From Bimuria novae-zelandiae CBS 107.79 (Eukaryota > Ascomycota > Dothideomycetes > Pleosporales > Didymosphaeriaceae): a stretch of 64,000 bases of DNA. The notes under the pieces are model-generated. The model was not told the origin of the DNA. It made no database searches and worked only from the letters and a program-made list of their open reading frames with translations. Both the position numbers and the translations under genes were made by a program. Below, piece by piece: positions 31,931-43,507 of the stretch (within the stretch, counting starts at the first letter, position 1; every line of letters begins with the position of its first letter). The DNA lies in the NCBI GenBank assembly GCA_010015655.1, contig ML976665.1, forward strand, positions 882,384-946,383, read 5' to 3'.

Positions 31931-34376
31931 ATGGCGGGCTGGTTCGGGACATCCGCCAACAACGCTTTCGATGAGCAGATCGAGCGTGCCACCTCCTCGA
32001 GCTTGTACGTGAATAAGAGTAGCTAGAATAAGCTATAGGGCCCTGTGGTGGAGCTTCACTAACTGTCCACAGGGAGGACATGCCCCTCAACCTGGAGATA
32101 TCCGACGTTATACGTTCCAAGACGGTGCAGCCTAAAGAGGCCATGCGCGCTCTAAAGCGCCGGATAGGGAACAAGAACCCAAACGTGCAGCTGGCGGCCC
32201 TGAATGTAGGTCGTCTAACTCTGGGAACGAAGCCTGGTTGCTGACCGATGCTAGCTTACCGACACATGCGTCAAAAACGGTGGCGCACACTTCACCCAAG
32301 AGATTGCTTCGCGCGAGTTCCTCGATAACCTCACCTCGCTGCTGAAAGCGCCTGGCGCTGTCGCCCCGAACCAAGATGTCAAGGATAAGATGCTGGCGCT
32401 GATCCAGTCGTGGGCAGCCGCTGCCGAGGGACGAAGTAACCTTAGCTACTTGAACGACGTCTATACCACGCTCCAGCGGGAAGGATTCCGCTTTCCGCCC
32501 AAAGAGCATATTGCCAGCAGCATGTTGGATAGCAGCGCGGTACGTGTGCATCGAGAAATCTAAGTTGATGGCATACTGACCGGCATTGCAGCCTCCAGAG
32601 TGGACCGACTCCGACGTCTGCATGCGATGTCGAACTCCCTTTACATTCACGAACCGGAAACACCACTGCCGAAACTGCGGAAACGTCTTCTGTGGGTCTT
32701 GCTCGAGCAAGAGCATTCCACTCCCGCACCTTGGCATAATGGACCCCGTCCGCGTTGACGATGGATGTTACCAGAAGTTGACGGATAGGGCCCGCTCGAC
32801 CCCGGCGCCTGGCCTTTTTGACGCCACGAAGCCGAACCGGACATTGTACCAGGGGTCTATGGAACCACGGAATCCCCGCGTGGAGGACAGCTTTGATGCC
32901 GACTTGAAGCGAGCGCTAGAAATGAGCTTGGAGGAGGCCAAGGGCCACAGCGGCGCCGGATTTGTGTCGCAGTCCCAGCTGCAATCACAAAAGGCACCGG
33001 AAACAAATGGAACGTCAAAACCCGCGCAAGAGGAGGAAGATGATCCGGACCTTGCAGCCGCCATTGCCGCCTCACTGGCGGATATGGAAGAACAGAAAAA
33101 GCAACACGCAGCCACACTACGCCAACAGACCTCTACATCTAATGGCGCACCTATCGTCGCACCGAAGAACGATTACGAATTGACACCCGTGGAGGCAGAG
33201 AACATAAATCTGTTTTCGACGTTGGTGGACCGGCTACAGCACCAGGCACCCGGGACTATCCTACGAGAACCCCAGATACAAGAGTTGTACGAGAGCATTG
33301 GGAAGCTGCGACCCAAGCTCGCGCGAACGTATGGAGAGACGATGAGCAAGCACGACACCCTATTAGATCTTCACGCCAAGTTGTCTACTGTCGTACGTTA
33401 TTACGACCGAATGCTCGAGGAACGTCTGTCGAACACGTACAATCAAGCCGGCGCAATGTATGGCTTGCCCCCTGCTAACCAGCGCCCCGCCTCAAGTCTG
33501 TACCCTAGTATACAGTCGGGCGCGCCACCGGATGCTCAAGGTAGTGAGAGCTTCTACACTGGAAACGCAGACCCCTATGCACGACCGCAATCCTACTATG
33601 GACAGGGTCACCCACCAGCACCGCAGCCATCGTACGCTCATTATGATAAGCGTGCGTCTGTTCCACCTCAACAGTACAATGCCCCGCCTCCAGACCAGTA
33701 CCCGCAGGCACAGCAGCCTTCCCAGCCATACCCCAACCTGACGTCTTACGGCGGTGCAACTGCACCTCAGCAACCTCCTTCCAGTACAGCTTACCAGAAA
33801 CCTGCTTCCCCGCAGCTACAACGGCAAATCTCTAATCAGCAATATCCCTCGCAACCTCCCTCCGCCTACCCGCCGCAAGCTCCTCCATCAACCGTATCGG
33901 ATGCCGAAAGCGCAAGTTATTACTACGGTGACGCCGCCGCGGCACCTTCTGCACCACCTGTCCAGCGCACCCAGAGCTTTACCTCACAACCGTCACACGC
34001 GCCCGCACCCTCTTCTCCTGACATGTACCGCGCACCACCGCAGCAGACCCCGATGTCACCGCCCGCCCAACCTGTTGTAGCACCACAGAATCCTTCTTAC
34101 CCACCACCACCACAACAGCAACAACAACAACAACAACAACCACAGCAGCCGTCCCCGCCGTATCAACAAGCTCCACCGCAGGCACAGCAACAACAGTACT
34201 GGCAGCAACCACCGCAACAGCAGCAGCAGCAACAGCCACAGCCACAGCCAGCTTCGGGGTGGCAGCCAACGCCGTATGCGCAGGGCGGGTATGGGCCTGA
34301 GAGTTTCCCGTCTGCGCCGCAGCATCAGTTGCCGGTGCAGCAGAAGGTTATCGATGAACCGTTGATCGATTTGTAG
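31931..34376 (+). CDS. VPS27: ESCRT-0 subunit VPS27 (VHS-FYVE-UIM)
   Basis: Four exons: 31,931-32,004, 32,073-32,205, 32,255-32,539 and 32,592-34,376; 758 aa. A VHS domain covers residues 1-150 ([20 protein letters not shown]). A FYVE zinc finger is at about 168-230, with EWTDSD, CMRC and the PI3P-binding [16 protein letters not shown]. Two ubiquitin-interacting motifs follow: [14 protein letters not shown] and [14 protein letters not shown]. Next come a helical core ([13 protein letters not shown]) for pairing with Hse1 and a long Pro/Gln-rich tail with Gln runs near 34,105-34,240. The last residues DEPLIDL form a clathrin box. Vps27 recruits ubiquitinated cargo on endosomes and starts multivesicular body sorting. 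All expected modules are present. Confidence 0.95.
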
Positions 34377-35341
34377 AGTTGCACGATAGAAAAGCGCAGA
34401 AGCAGACCTATCGAATTTGGTGGACTCCGCTTGGAGGGGGACTTTGACTGCCTCATTGATATTGTAGAGATCAAGTAGCTTGAGATAGGGGAGTTGTGCA
34501 CGCATGAGTGAGTCAGAAAAATAGATACCCTTCAATCTCATGAGTCTTCTTGCATCCACCTGGTCGTTGCTGACCCGCACAACCTCGACCGTGATAGTCA
34601 TGCACACGTCATTACAATGAGAGTATAAATCATGTTTGATCTTGTTTATTTCGATCGCGACTATTTCGTCGTCTACATCCACAGCTCGCGCAGGCAATAT
34701 ACACCCCAGATAGTAACAATAACACTCCTCTTCAGCACTGCATATATAATCTAATCTGAATCGTCTCTCAAAACGCCCACCGACTCCAAGCTCCCTCAGG
34801 CAGCTATGCACAAGCAGAAACAATACAGAAACGCAATCCTCAAGCCCATAAGGCGAGGTCCAGAATCATGGTATCAAGAAGCGAACCGAAGCCACGCTGG
34901 GGTGCGAAAACCCCGCGCTATGAAGCAAAAAATGCGCAGGAGAAGAAAAACGTATAAGCAGTCCCACGGCACAAAGAGCCGTGGTGCAAAATGCATGTGA
35001 AATGCTGGAAAAGTCGCCGTATGTCGCCAATGCGCAAGCAAACACGCCGTCCCGGTGAGACCTTCTTTCAGAGATGTAAACCACAGAACGCCATCGATCA
35101 TTGCACAAAAACTCCTGGTATCATCTGGCGCCTGTCGGGCAGCTAGCTTGTTGCCTCTGGAGATATGAAGATGTTGTCTAGATAGCCCATGGATCCTAGA
35201 TATGTCTAAACGATGGAAACATTGGCTGCCTTGAGTGCGAAAGTCTCGGGAGAACTCTCGCGGCGCGGCGACCTTCATGCAATGGCTTGGTCTAGCCAAG
35301 CCATAGGAAAGGGGGCATGCGACTCCGGTCCGGAGCCGCGT
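34377..35341. other. Convergent intergenic region (VPS27 and GT32 gene)
   Basis: 965 bp between the stop codons of two convergent genes. The ORFs here (for example 34,806-35,000) show no domain. Nothing else is recognised. Confidence 0.45.
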
Positions 35342-37343
35342 TCATACGAATTCAGGCCAGTAGTTGTATGGCATCAGGCTGGGACCGGTCCATTTCTCGC
35401 CATAGGGATTTGTGCGTTCACCGGCGAAGAAGCCATCATGGCTGTGCTCGAGAACTGACAGCCAGGAAGACGGCTCAGGGTGCTTAAGCCACTAGTGGAT
35501 TGTTAGCCTGGTTTCGATTCTTCGCAAAACAATGCGTCTTTTTTGTGGAGTGCGAGGGCGGCACAGAGCGCCACGTCGAAAGATAGCGCGACGCCAACGG
35601 TTATTAGCTTACCTGGTTGTGGATATGGTATGTCCAAGCACCCCGGAAGAAGTTTTCGAGCGTGCGGTTGTTTGGAGGGAATTTGTCCTCAGCCAGAATG
35701 TAGTTCGCGACCACACCGGCGTGGCGCAATTCTACTTCTTCGTCCAAAGTCGCTTGAAACGATTCTACGTGCTCCGATTTGGAGATCGGGGCTGAGGCTG
35801 AAGCTGGAACGTTTTCATCGTCTTCGCGGCCGCGCTTGCGTAGCTCCTTGGACTGCGCCTCTTGCAGATCGATAGTTTCAAGCTGGGGGCCGTCGTAGCT
35901 CTCCCATTCATCTTTGATGGCCCCGTCTTTGCCCTTGAACGCGGCGCCATAGTCCCGCAAGCACGGCACAGTGCATCGGCCTTCGCGATCCCAGTTGAAT
36001 TCCGTCCAGATGGGATCGAATGCGGCTGTTTCGAGCATAAGGAATTCTTGGTCGCGGTTTTCTTTCCATGCCATGCGGCCTAGCACACGTGGATGGAAGT
36101 TGAGGCCCATGCGAATCCCGCCGTACAGCATGTAAGCTGAGATAGAAGAGTTCGCAGTGAGTGACATGATGGCGGTGTTGTAATCTCCCGGATGGGGATG
36201 AGCAGCCCAGCGCTCAGCAAAGGCATGCTCCTTGGGGAGGAGAAGTGGGCGCATGTCTCTAAGCATCAGCACATCCATGTCAAAGTAGGCACCACCATGG
36301 ATGTGTAAGACGACGAATCGGACTGCATCTGACACAGCGACGGGCAGGAACGTCATCTGTTTCGGGGTAAGCACGAGCCACTGCTGTCCGTCCTTGTCCT
36401 CCACGATGTTCTCTGCGACGGCCTTCTCGCCTTTGGAGTTGGGTTTTCCGGGCGTGCTGTAATAGCCGTAGCCATTCTTGTTATTCTCGTCCTTAGGAAG
36501 GGGGATTCGAGAAGGGAACTTCCATGCCTTGAGCAGCACGTCACCGCGCTCAACAAAGGGCAGGAATCGCGCGAAGAGGGCGTCCTTGGTCATCATGTCT
36601 TCGACCGCGTGCGGATTTCGGTCGCTGTCAAGCCAGAGCCAAAGACGCGAGCAGGCGAGGTTTTGGGTGTAGAGATAGCTCTTGATGAAGACTTCAACGC
36701 GCCAAGTGGCTGGGCCGGTCCAGTAGACGTGGAAAGGGACAATGGGTCCGGGGCAGGTGCCGATGTCTGAGCCGTTGGCGGGTCTGGCCTCGTCCACGGG
36801 GACGTACTTGCTCAGCATCCTGCCATGGCCGTCTGCGTCCGCATACTCTGCTTTCCGAGGATCTTGGGCGCTCGCACGGTTAGCCTCCTCCGGGAGACTG
36901 TAATAGCGTTTCTCGTCGTTGGCAAAGAATTGCAGGCAGTCGAACACGTTACGCATCTTCTCTATGCCGTTGTACGTGCCTCTGCATTCCTCGACTAGCA
37001 TGTGCAAGTCGGCCTCGGTGTCGACATGGGGGCGGGGGCCCATAAAGTCGTCCTTGTTCTTGACTGCGGTTACCGGTCGGTTGAATACGTTGGCGTGCGG
37101 GTTGATAGTCACAGTCTTGGTGGAGCTAGCGAACTTGACCTGGACCCCCGATTTCGTCGTCTTTATGAGTTCGGTGGGACCCGCTTTGTCGAGAAAGGCG
37201 GGAATACCAAGCTTCCCTTTGGCGCGTACGCTTTGGTCGCCTACGAGGGTGATGATTCCATATATGATGGCGTAAAGCCCGGCTGCGAGCACTAGGTTCT
37301 TGAGCAGCGTGAAGAAGGCCCTCGCACGCGAGCTTTCGGCCAT
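35342..37343 (-). CDS. Glycosyltransferase family 32-like type II membrane protein
   Basis: Two exons on the minus strand: 35,613-37,343 and 35,342-35,491; 626 aa. The first exon ends at a CAG|GTAAGC donor. A 121-bp intron with GCTAAC leads to a second exon that adds 49 residues (WLKHPEPSSWLSVLEHSHDG...YNYWPEFV). Residues about 8-36 form one signal-anchor helix (FFTLLKNLVLAAGLYAIIYG). The catalytic region contains PFHVYWTGPATW and the DXD motif HGGAYFDMDVLMLRD, which binds a nucleotide sugar through a metal, followed by YNTAIMSLTANS. This fits Och1-type GT32 enzymes, which act in the Golgi on N-glycans or sphingolipids. The acceptor is unknown. A hydrophilic insert (ELRKRGREDDENVPASASAP) lies near residues 503-522. 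Confidence 0.85.
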
Positions 37344-38172
37344 AGTGACAGTGGACAGGGGTAGGACCCCGTCGCGACTATTGTGCGTAGGCTACCGAAG
37401 GTCTCCAGCCTGGGATAACTTGCTCGTGCAGCGTGTGTGGTGTTCCGGGTTAAGTTGTGGGGGCGGACAATTGACTCGTATCTGATACGAGCGTCGCGGA
37501 AAGGAGGTCGGAACAGCGTCGTGAGTGTCTTCGCAGTGGTGAAGCAGAAACGACGAGCGAGGTAGAGTCAATTGTGAAGGCAGACGGAGGGTGTATTAGA
37601 AGACAGTACGGTAAGGCAGTCTTTTTGCGTGTGCGGCCAAGCTGTGGAAATGTGTGTTCGGAGGTGGCAGTGCTCTTGCAGGAAACTACCGATCAGGGAG
37701 TCGCAGCAGGCACGACGCACAAAGACACAGCGAGGAAGGCGCACCCGTACAAGCAGCGGCCAAATGATTGACAAGAAGAAGAAGAAGAAGAAGAAGATGA
37801 AGAAGAAGCACACAAGAAGAGGCGGGCCAGAAGGAGCGACAGGCTGGGCGCGCAGATTTGAGGCGCCCTGTGCTGCAATCGCAACCTAGGCAAAGCTGGG
37901 GGTTCCGAAGGCACGCTTGGACCAGAAGGCGCCACCACTGAACGCCACCGCTCAAATTAGACGGTCCCTCAGATCGCGCCTTCCCCTGATCGTGTCTCCC
38001 GAGACGAGGGGCCAGAACAGAACGAGGCCAACAAACAGAACCTTTTTCTTTGCCCTCGCTCATCTTTACCCGCGTTTCTCGCCATCAGGCCGCAGCGCGT
38101 TCCGCATTCCACATTCCGTGTCTTGTGTCTCTCGATGCGCCTTCTGCACCGGCCCTGGACAATCCGTCGCAC
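37344..38172. other. Divergent intergenic region between GT32 and hydrolase-like gene
   Basis: 829 bp acting as the 5' region of both flanking genes. It contains a purine-rich microsatellite at 37,770-37,810. ORFs here come from low-complexity sequence. Confidence 0.45.
37770..37810 (+). repeat. (AAG)n microsatellite
   Basis: About nine AAG units, then ATG and further AAG units on the plus strand. It is read as poly-Lys or poly-Phe/Leu in spurious ORFs and is not a coding feature. Confidence 0.8.
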
Positions 38173-39888
38173 ATGTCAACACGCTTCGCGTCTGCTGTCC
38201 TATCCTGCAGCGCGCTGCGCCTTCTCAGCCGTCGTAAATGCGCTGCCCCGCTGCGAGCGCATTGCTGTCCCCTGTCGCTCGAATGGCGAAGTGAACGTCG
38301 AGTAAGGAACCCACCTCTTTTATTCTCGCTTCGTACACCCCTCCCCTGCCTTTGCAGCTTGGTCTGTTGATTGCCTTGTTTACATATGCATCCCGGATGT
38401 ACGATGATCTCACAGGTGCGATGCGGCTCGCATATAGCCCCTGCTTCCAAGCCATGTTCACATCCTTCGACTTGTTTGTCGTACCAGGCTACTGTCGATT
38501 TGGTCTCTCAAGTGACCGCGCACCACATGGTCACACGCGTGGTCGTTGGCGTTCGGCCTGTTCGCAATCTAAGCTGTGCCCAATTCGAAGCTTGGTCGGG
38601 GAACTGCTGGAGACCCATCGAGAACATGTGAAAGACCGTCGCCCGGGAAATGGTGGTGCAACAATGACATAGCGTTGACTGACTGAGCTCCTCCAGCGTC
38701 TTTCATTCGTCAACTCCTTCATCTCCTGTTCTGATCTACTTGCCTCCCGGTCCTGTCATACCTGAGAGTATAGAGGAAGAAGAGCGCGTGATTTCCGCAC
38801 TCGCTGCAACAAGCGGTGCGACCATTGCGAAGGTTAACTATCGAGCCTCATCCCAACATCAATTTCCAACGCCTGTCCACGATGTACTGCTAGGCTACGA
38901 CTGGGTGCGCGAGAACTTGCTCCTGGATGGATATTCTAGGCCAGTCATCGGTCGGGTGGGCGTCTGCGGAGAACTGGTGGGTGGTTCACTGGCGGTGATG
39001 CTCGCTCTGACCGAATGTCGCTCCGGTGAAAGTCGCATCTGTGCTGCGTCAGTGAACAACCCCATTGTAGACTGGGTGTTTCCAGATGACCTACCTACTG
39101 TGTCGGAAGCAGAACTCCTCGAGCCTGTAGCGCCCGACGAGACTGCGCTGCTTGCTGATGAGGACCCCATGGCTCTGATTAATCGCAGTGATCCTAAGCC
39201 TTCGCAATTTCCAAAGAACCCAAAAGGAGCAGGCAAATCGTCTTTGCCCACCGCGTGGCAACTGCATGGTGACAACACTGCTATCCCTACGCCCACTTTG
39301 TCTGCTGAACGAGATGCTCTTTTCTGCCGACCTGAAGACTATTTCGATCGGTTTGTATCTCCAATACACTTCTTCCGCTCTCCGCAGGGCATATTACTAT
39401 ATCCCAAAAAGGATGACGATTGGGCTTCGGAGCAGCCAGACAGTCTTCTTGACATTGAAACTCAAATGGAAATCAACCACTTTAAGTCCTTTGAGGAATC
39501 AACTTCGGCACCTGCACTACCCATACTTGCCAGATGTCGGGCCTACGCGCGCATCTATCCACCTGCAGGCTCGAACCTGAGTCTGCCGGAATGGCGCATT
39601 ACTGCAGGGTTACAGAGTCCGCTGCTCGACCAAGCGTCTGACCTTACAAGAATGATCAGACGTAGCGTAGCTCGCCAGACCTTGAAAAAGAGGATGGGTC
39701 GAGTGAGGTGGCAAGACGCTGAGGAGAAGGAGTATTACGAAAAGTACGCGAGTGGAAGAGTGTCAATGGAAACTGTTGATGGCGTGGGCTTGTGGACACA
39801 ACAAGATTCTAACGAACAGTGGCAAGCACAAGTTGAGCAGACCGGCGAGTGGATGAAAGAAGCATCGAAGCCTGATTCTGCGTACTAA
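38173..39888 (+). CDS. Alpha/beta-hydrolase-like protein lacking the nucleophile serine
   Basis: Proposed exons 38,173-38,301, 38,488-38,627 and 38,697-39,888; phases agree and give 486 aa. Exon 3 is secure; exons 1 and 2 are inferred from splice signals (CGA|GTAAGG, ACCAG|GCTACT, ACAT|GTGAAA, CTCCAG|CGTC). The N-terminus MSTRFASAVLSCSALRLLSR is basic and Ser/Ala-rich, like a mitochondrial presequence. The fold is suggested by VLIYLPPGPVIPES (strand 4 and oxyanion region), KVNYRASSQHQFPTPVHDVL, and GRVGVCGELVGGSLAVMLAL at the nucleophile elbow. There G-x-S-x-G is replaced by G-V-C-G-E-L, so no Ser is at the expected place. It may be a non-catalytic fold-3 homologue, or the Cys may act. Substrate and role are unknown. 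It is convergent with the next gene, 80 bp apart. Confidence 0.65.
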
Positions 39889-39968
39889 AAAAAAACGGAC
39901 AATGTTTAAAAGGAGGTATGAAACGAAAAACCAACAATAGGTCCCCTCGCGGCGGGTGAGCTTTTCCT

Positions 39969-41084
39969 CTATTCAAGAGGCTCAATATCCTCTTCAAAAT
40001 ACGCTCGTCTCAGATCCAACTTCGCCAACGTTTCGTCCCACCCTTCCTGGTCTAGGTCCAAATTCTGCGCTATCAGGAGGACTTCCTTATCCAGCTCTAC
40101 TTCATCATCTTCCGGCGCCTCTATGCGCACGATAGGCAGGCGAATCTCGGTGAGCAATTTGCCATATCTCAACCAGTGCAGAATTTTTTCCATTTTCCAT
40201 GCCAAATATCCTCCGCATAGTATCCGGTCCCGCTTGAAGGGCAGAAGATAGCGGAACCAGGACGTGTTACCGATCTCCGTGGGCAGTTCTGGGTCTGGTG
40301 GAAATTTTGTAACCATGTTGACTGGCCTGAGAGGGAATGGCATCCGCGCTTTGGGAAACTGCTGCCTCCGCTCGCGTTGCTTTTTTGGCAGATCCTTGAG
40401 ATTGACGCAGAGGACGGCCGAGGCCGTAGTCCGCCACCTGGCCGCTCGTCTGATCCTCTTGCTCTGAACCAGCATCTGGACGAACGCCATGAACGGCTCG
40501 TCATCCTTGCGCCGCCGATGTTCATCAGCGCTCATGACGTTCTCGTCCTCAATCATCCATCCTCGCGCCCGCGGCACCACGAACTCAAACACGGCGCGTT
40601 GCGAACTCTGCTTGTACACGTACGGCGTGACGCGGCCCCACTGATCAATCTTCCCCTCTCGCTCCACCACCGTCCTCGGCCCGTGCCCGTCCTGGATGTA
40701 CAAGGGAAATATCCCCATGCGCACGAGCTGCTGCAGCGCAGACTTGTCCTTCTGGCGCAGCGACCGCGCGTTGTCCCGCGTCCACATGCCGTCTCCCGGG
40801 ATCAGGCCGCGCAGCCACTGGTCCACCAGCATCGCGAGAACCCACCAGTGCGGCGTGTTCCACAGGCGCTCGTACGCTCGGCTGCGCGCTTTCTCCTCCT
40901 GCTCGGCGTAGTATTGAAGCGTGTCTATCGCCTTCGCTCCGCGGTACCCTGCGATGAGCCCGACTACTACCGAGAAGATGAGAAATTCGAAGATGAACTC
41001 GATTGGGTGGTTGCGCCAGTGGCCGATTAAGTAGTTGTTGTGCAGCGCTTCGAGCGCGTTCATCACTGATGGTTCCGCCGACAT
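39969..41084 (-). CDS. Conserved-looking one-pass membrane protein, unknown function
   Basis: Single exon, 371 aa from the first ATG (MSAEPSVMNALEALHNNYLI); the open frame extends upstream without another Met. One hydrophobic helix at about residues 28-50 (FIFEFLIFSVVVGLIAGYRG) follows a short N-terminus. The remainder is soluble and charged, with aromatic blocks such as RLWNTPHWWVLAMLVDQWLR and GYLAWKMEKILHWLRYGKLL. No domain that I recognise. Coding quality is good: codon bias matches the neighbours and there are no low-complexity runs. The gene is probably real. Location in an organelle membrane is inferred from the single helix only. Confidence 0.7.
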   Translation of the reverse strand: MSAEPSVMNALEALHNNYLIGHWRNHPIEFIFEFLIFSVVVGLIAGYRGAKAIDTLQYYAEQEEKARSRAYERLWNTPHWWVLAMLVDQWLRGLIPGDGMWTRDNARSLRQKDKSALQQLVRMGIFPLYIQDGHGPRTVVEREGKIDQWGRVTPYVYKQSSQRAVFEFVVPRARGWMIEDENVMSADEHRRRKDDEPFMAFVQMLVQSKRIRRAARWRTTASAVLCVNLKDLPKKQRERRQQFPKARMPFPLRPVNMVTKFPPDPELPTEIGNTSWFRYLLPFKRDRILCGGYLAWKMEKILHWLRYGKLLTEIRLPIVRIEAPEDDEVELDKEVLLIAQNLDLDQEGWDETLAKLDLRRAYFEEDIEPLE

Positions 41085-41878
41085 CGTGTCGTTGCTATTC
41101 GTCTTGGGTAAAAATGGATGGTTGGTCACGGTCCGAGGTTGTACTACCAAGATTTCGTCGTCGGGCCTAGCAGGAACATTGGCCAGGCTGAGCGTTCACA
41201 ATATCAGCAATATTGGGGGGTTGCGACGTGTTCGCGCAAAAGTGATGGTGTGACTGGGATGAAAGGCTTTGTAGGGCAAGTGTTTGCGGATGGGAAGTGT
41301 GGTTGCCTTTTCCGGCGCACCGTTGTGTGGTGCTTTGTTCATGACGGATGGTTGGAAGGGAAACGCCGGGTTTGGAAGTACTGTGTTGCACAAACGAGGG
41401 CTCTTTGTCTGAGGATGTGGTGATGGGTACGCGTCGAAGTTGGGTGGAGGGTTGGATGTGCTCGCGCTGTGAATACGACCACACGTGTCCGGGGATGCCA
41501 AATTTTCTCTCTTTTCGACTACATGTGTTCGATGCACACGAGCTGCATTTATGAAGTCGCAGTTTCAACAAGGTTGAGGCACCTTCGTAGTGCCTGCCGA
41601 TTGGGGCGGCTCCATGCTGATTGGCGTCAGGCTCAGCCCCGCGTGAAATTGCAGCCTTCTCTTGCACTTCGAACATCTTCTTTTCTTCACTCTACTTCTA
41701 CGTCTACTCAGGCGGTCTTTTTCTCGATACAGTTCGCTCTGACCTCTGCTGCGTTGTTGGGTTCCTCGTTGCGTTGATTTTGGCCGTCGATCGCCCGGGC
41801 GGCGGCTTCCTCATCACATCGATCAACTTCTTCCCTGCGCTGTTAACCTTCAACTGGAGACGCTAGTTGCGACACACC
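41085..41878. other. Intergenic region between membrane protein and HET pseudogene
   Basis: 794 bp of divergent 5' flanks. A pyrimidine-rich stretch (TTCTTTTCTTCACTCTACTTC) lies near 41,680-41,700. No gene seen. Confidence 0.45.
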
Positions 41879-43507
41879 ATGAGTCTCATGCCTCCGTCGA
41901 TGCCCCGTCCGAGAATTTTAGACCAACAATTACAAGCGTCTAAGCGAGAAAGATTCGGGCACAAGCCCCTCGACCATATGGAACCTTCGATCCGATTTCT
42001 CAAGATCTTGCCCGGGAAGACGTAAGTTGGCTTGCTACAATGCTCAATCCACCACACGACAATCGACACGAGGTACGCGTGCCTTTCTTATACGTGGGGA
42101 GAGGCGTTTCCCATTCGAAGAGTTCTGCTCAACGGGGATTACCTGGAAGTGCGTGAAAACTTGTACAACTTCATCGCCACTGTCCAGTCGAATCATGAGT
42201 CACTGGGAGGTGATCTTTATTAGATCGATGCTGTGTGTATCGACCAGCACAACACAGCAGAGCGCAATCACCAAGTTCAGCAAACGAGCAGAATTTATGC
42301 CGGTGCAGAAAGCGTCCGCATTTGGTTAGGGAGTGCGGTGGTCCCAAGAGAAGACATCATGAGTGAGCTTTCTTCAGGACGGCACAAATTAACCCGAGTA
42401 GAAGAGCTGAACAATACGAAGGGTGTCCCACTGTTTTTGCGCCATTTATTTCACAAAACTTACTGGGGTCGAGCCTGGATCGTCCAGGAAATTATGTTGG
42501 CACGCCGAGCCACCGTCGTATTGGGCCGAAAAGATCTCCCTCTGCTTGGTCTGATGACGATACTGGAGCCACGCTTGTTTTCTCAGTGGGTGAGAGAGGC
42601 CTCACAATTTCTTGCACCTAAAGATATGTTTCAAGGCGCCTCGTTGATACGCCTGCTGGACCACTTTCGAGGCAAAAAGTGCGGTGACCCGCGCGATCGC
42701 GTCTACTCTCTAATACCCATAGCTGGAGAGGGACGTGATTTAACCGTCGGCTACGCACTCCCTCCGCTGGACCTCATGTTTCGGACTTTGGCATCGTGTC
42801 CGTCCTCGTTGTGTATAGGTTCCGCTATGGCTGTTGGCCACGCTCTGAAAATGGGAGATCGAGACCAGTGGGGCCGGCCATACATCGAACCGGGAATATC
42901 CTACGCTGTAATTTTTGCCCAGGTTTTGGACATTTTGTATCACGGCAAACGGGGGCTGTTATTCGCTGCGTCAATACCAGATTCACATGAATGGCTCACC
43001 CACGCTTTAGACTTGGAGCATCAAAGCCGAATGGGCCAATCATCTGTCCAACCAATAATACTTCCGGATTCAGTTATGGCCCAGGCTCTAAAAATTGCAC
43101 ATCAAGGTCACAGGCGCCAGTTATTGCTAGAACGAGGAGCCGCTTCCGATGCAATTACTATCAAGGCTTTCGATATCGCACGGGGTCCTTGTCTCTCGAG
43201 CTGGGAGTGCCTTACCGGTATATCGAGTTTGATGCTATTCACGAGATGGGAACTGGGCTCGGATATATGGGGTGGAGTGTTCTCTTATTCAACGTGCGCG
43301 ACCTTGCCCTGTTCAAAGACAGGTACGAGAACATCTATTGCTGGGACTGCAAATGCTGTGAATCTCCCAAGCGTTACCGTCTCTCCTGGAAGACACCTGA
43401 TAGGCCATGTGAAGAGCCAATTTACCGGGGTTGGCACACACGGGAGCGAGCTTGTACTGGTACTGTGGGTTTTTATGGACCAAAATTGGAGATCCTTGGT
43501 CCAGTAG
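41879..43507 (+). pseudogene. HET-domain (heterokaryon incompatibility) protein with a nonsense codon
   Basis: Exons 41,879-42,021 and 42,073-43,507, with a 51-bp intron (GTAAGT...CGAG), encode the three HET landmarks. They are YACLSYTWGEAFPIRRVLLN (about residues 49-68), IDAVCIDQHNTAERNHQVQQ, and TYWGRAWIVQEIMLARRATV followed by KKCGDPRDRVYSLIPIAG. Between GGDLY and IDAVCIDQ the codon is TAG (42,221-42,223) where the family has Trp (TGG), a G-to-A change in RIP-compatible context. The frame then stays open for 424 codons, so this looks like one recent nonsense change. HET proteins trigger cell death after fusion of unlike strains. After about residue 320 the protein is not recognisable. A +1 frame (42,991-43,737) also stays open, so the true C-terminus is uncertain. 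Confidence 0.8.

Noticed and set aside
34056..34823. 255-codon minus-strand ORF with long Leu runs
   Set aside because: Antisense of the VPS27 Gln-rich tail (CAG/CAA runs become Leu); no independent signal.
37770..37810. Lys-rich coding region
   Set aside because: Simple (AAG)n microsatellite in a divergent intergenic region.
40377..41030. 217-codon plus-strand ORF
   Set aside because: Antisense to the one-pass membrane protein, with typical shadow composition (His/Pro/Arg).
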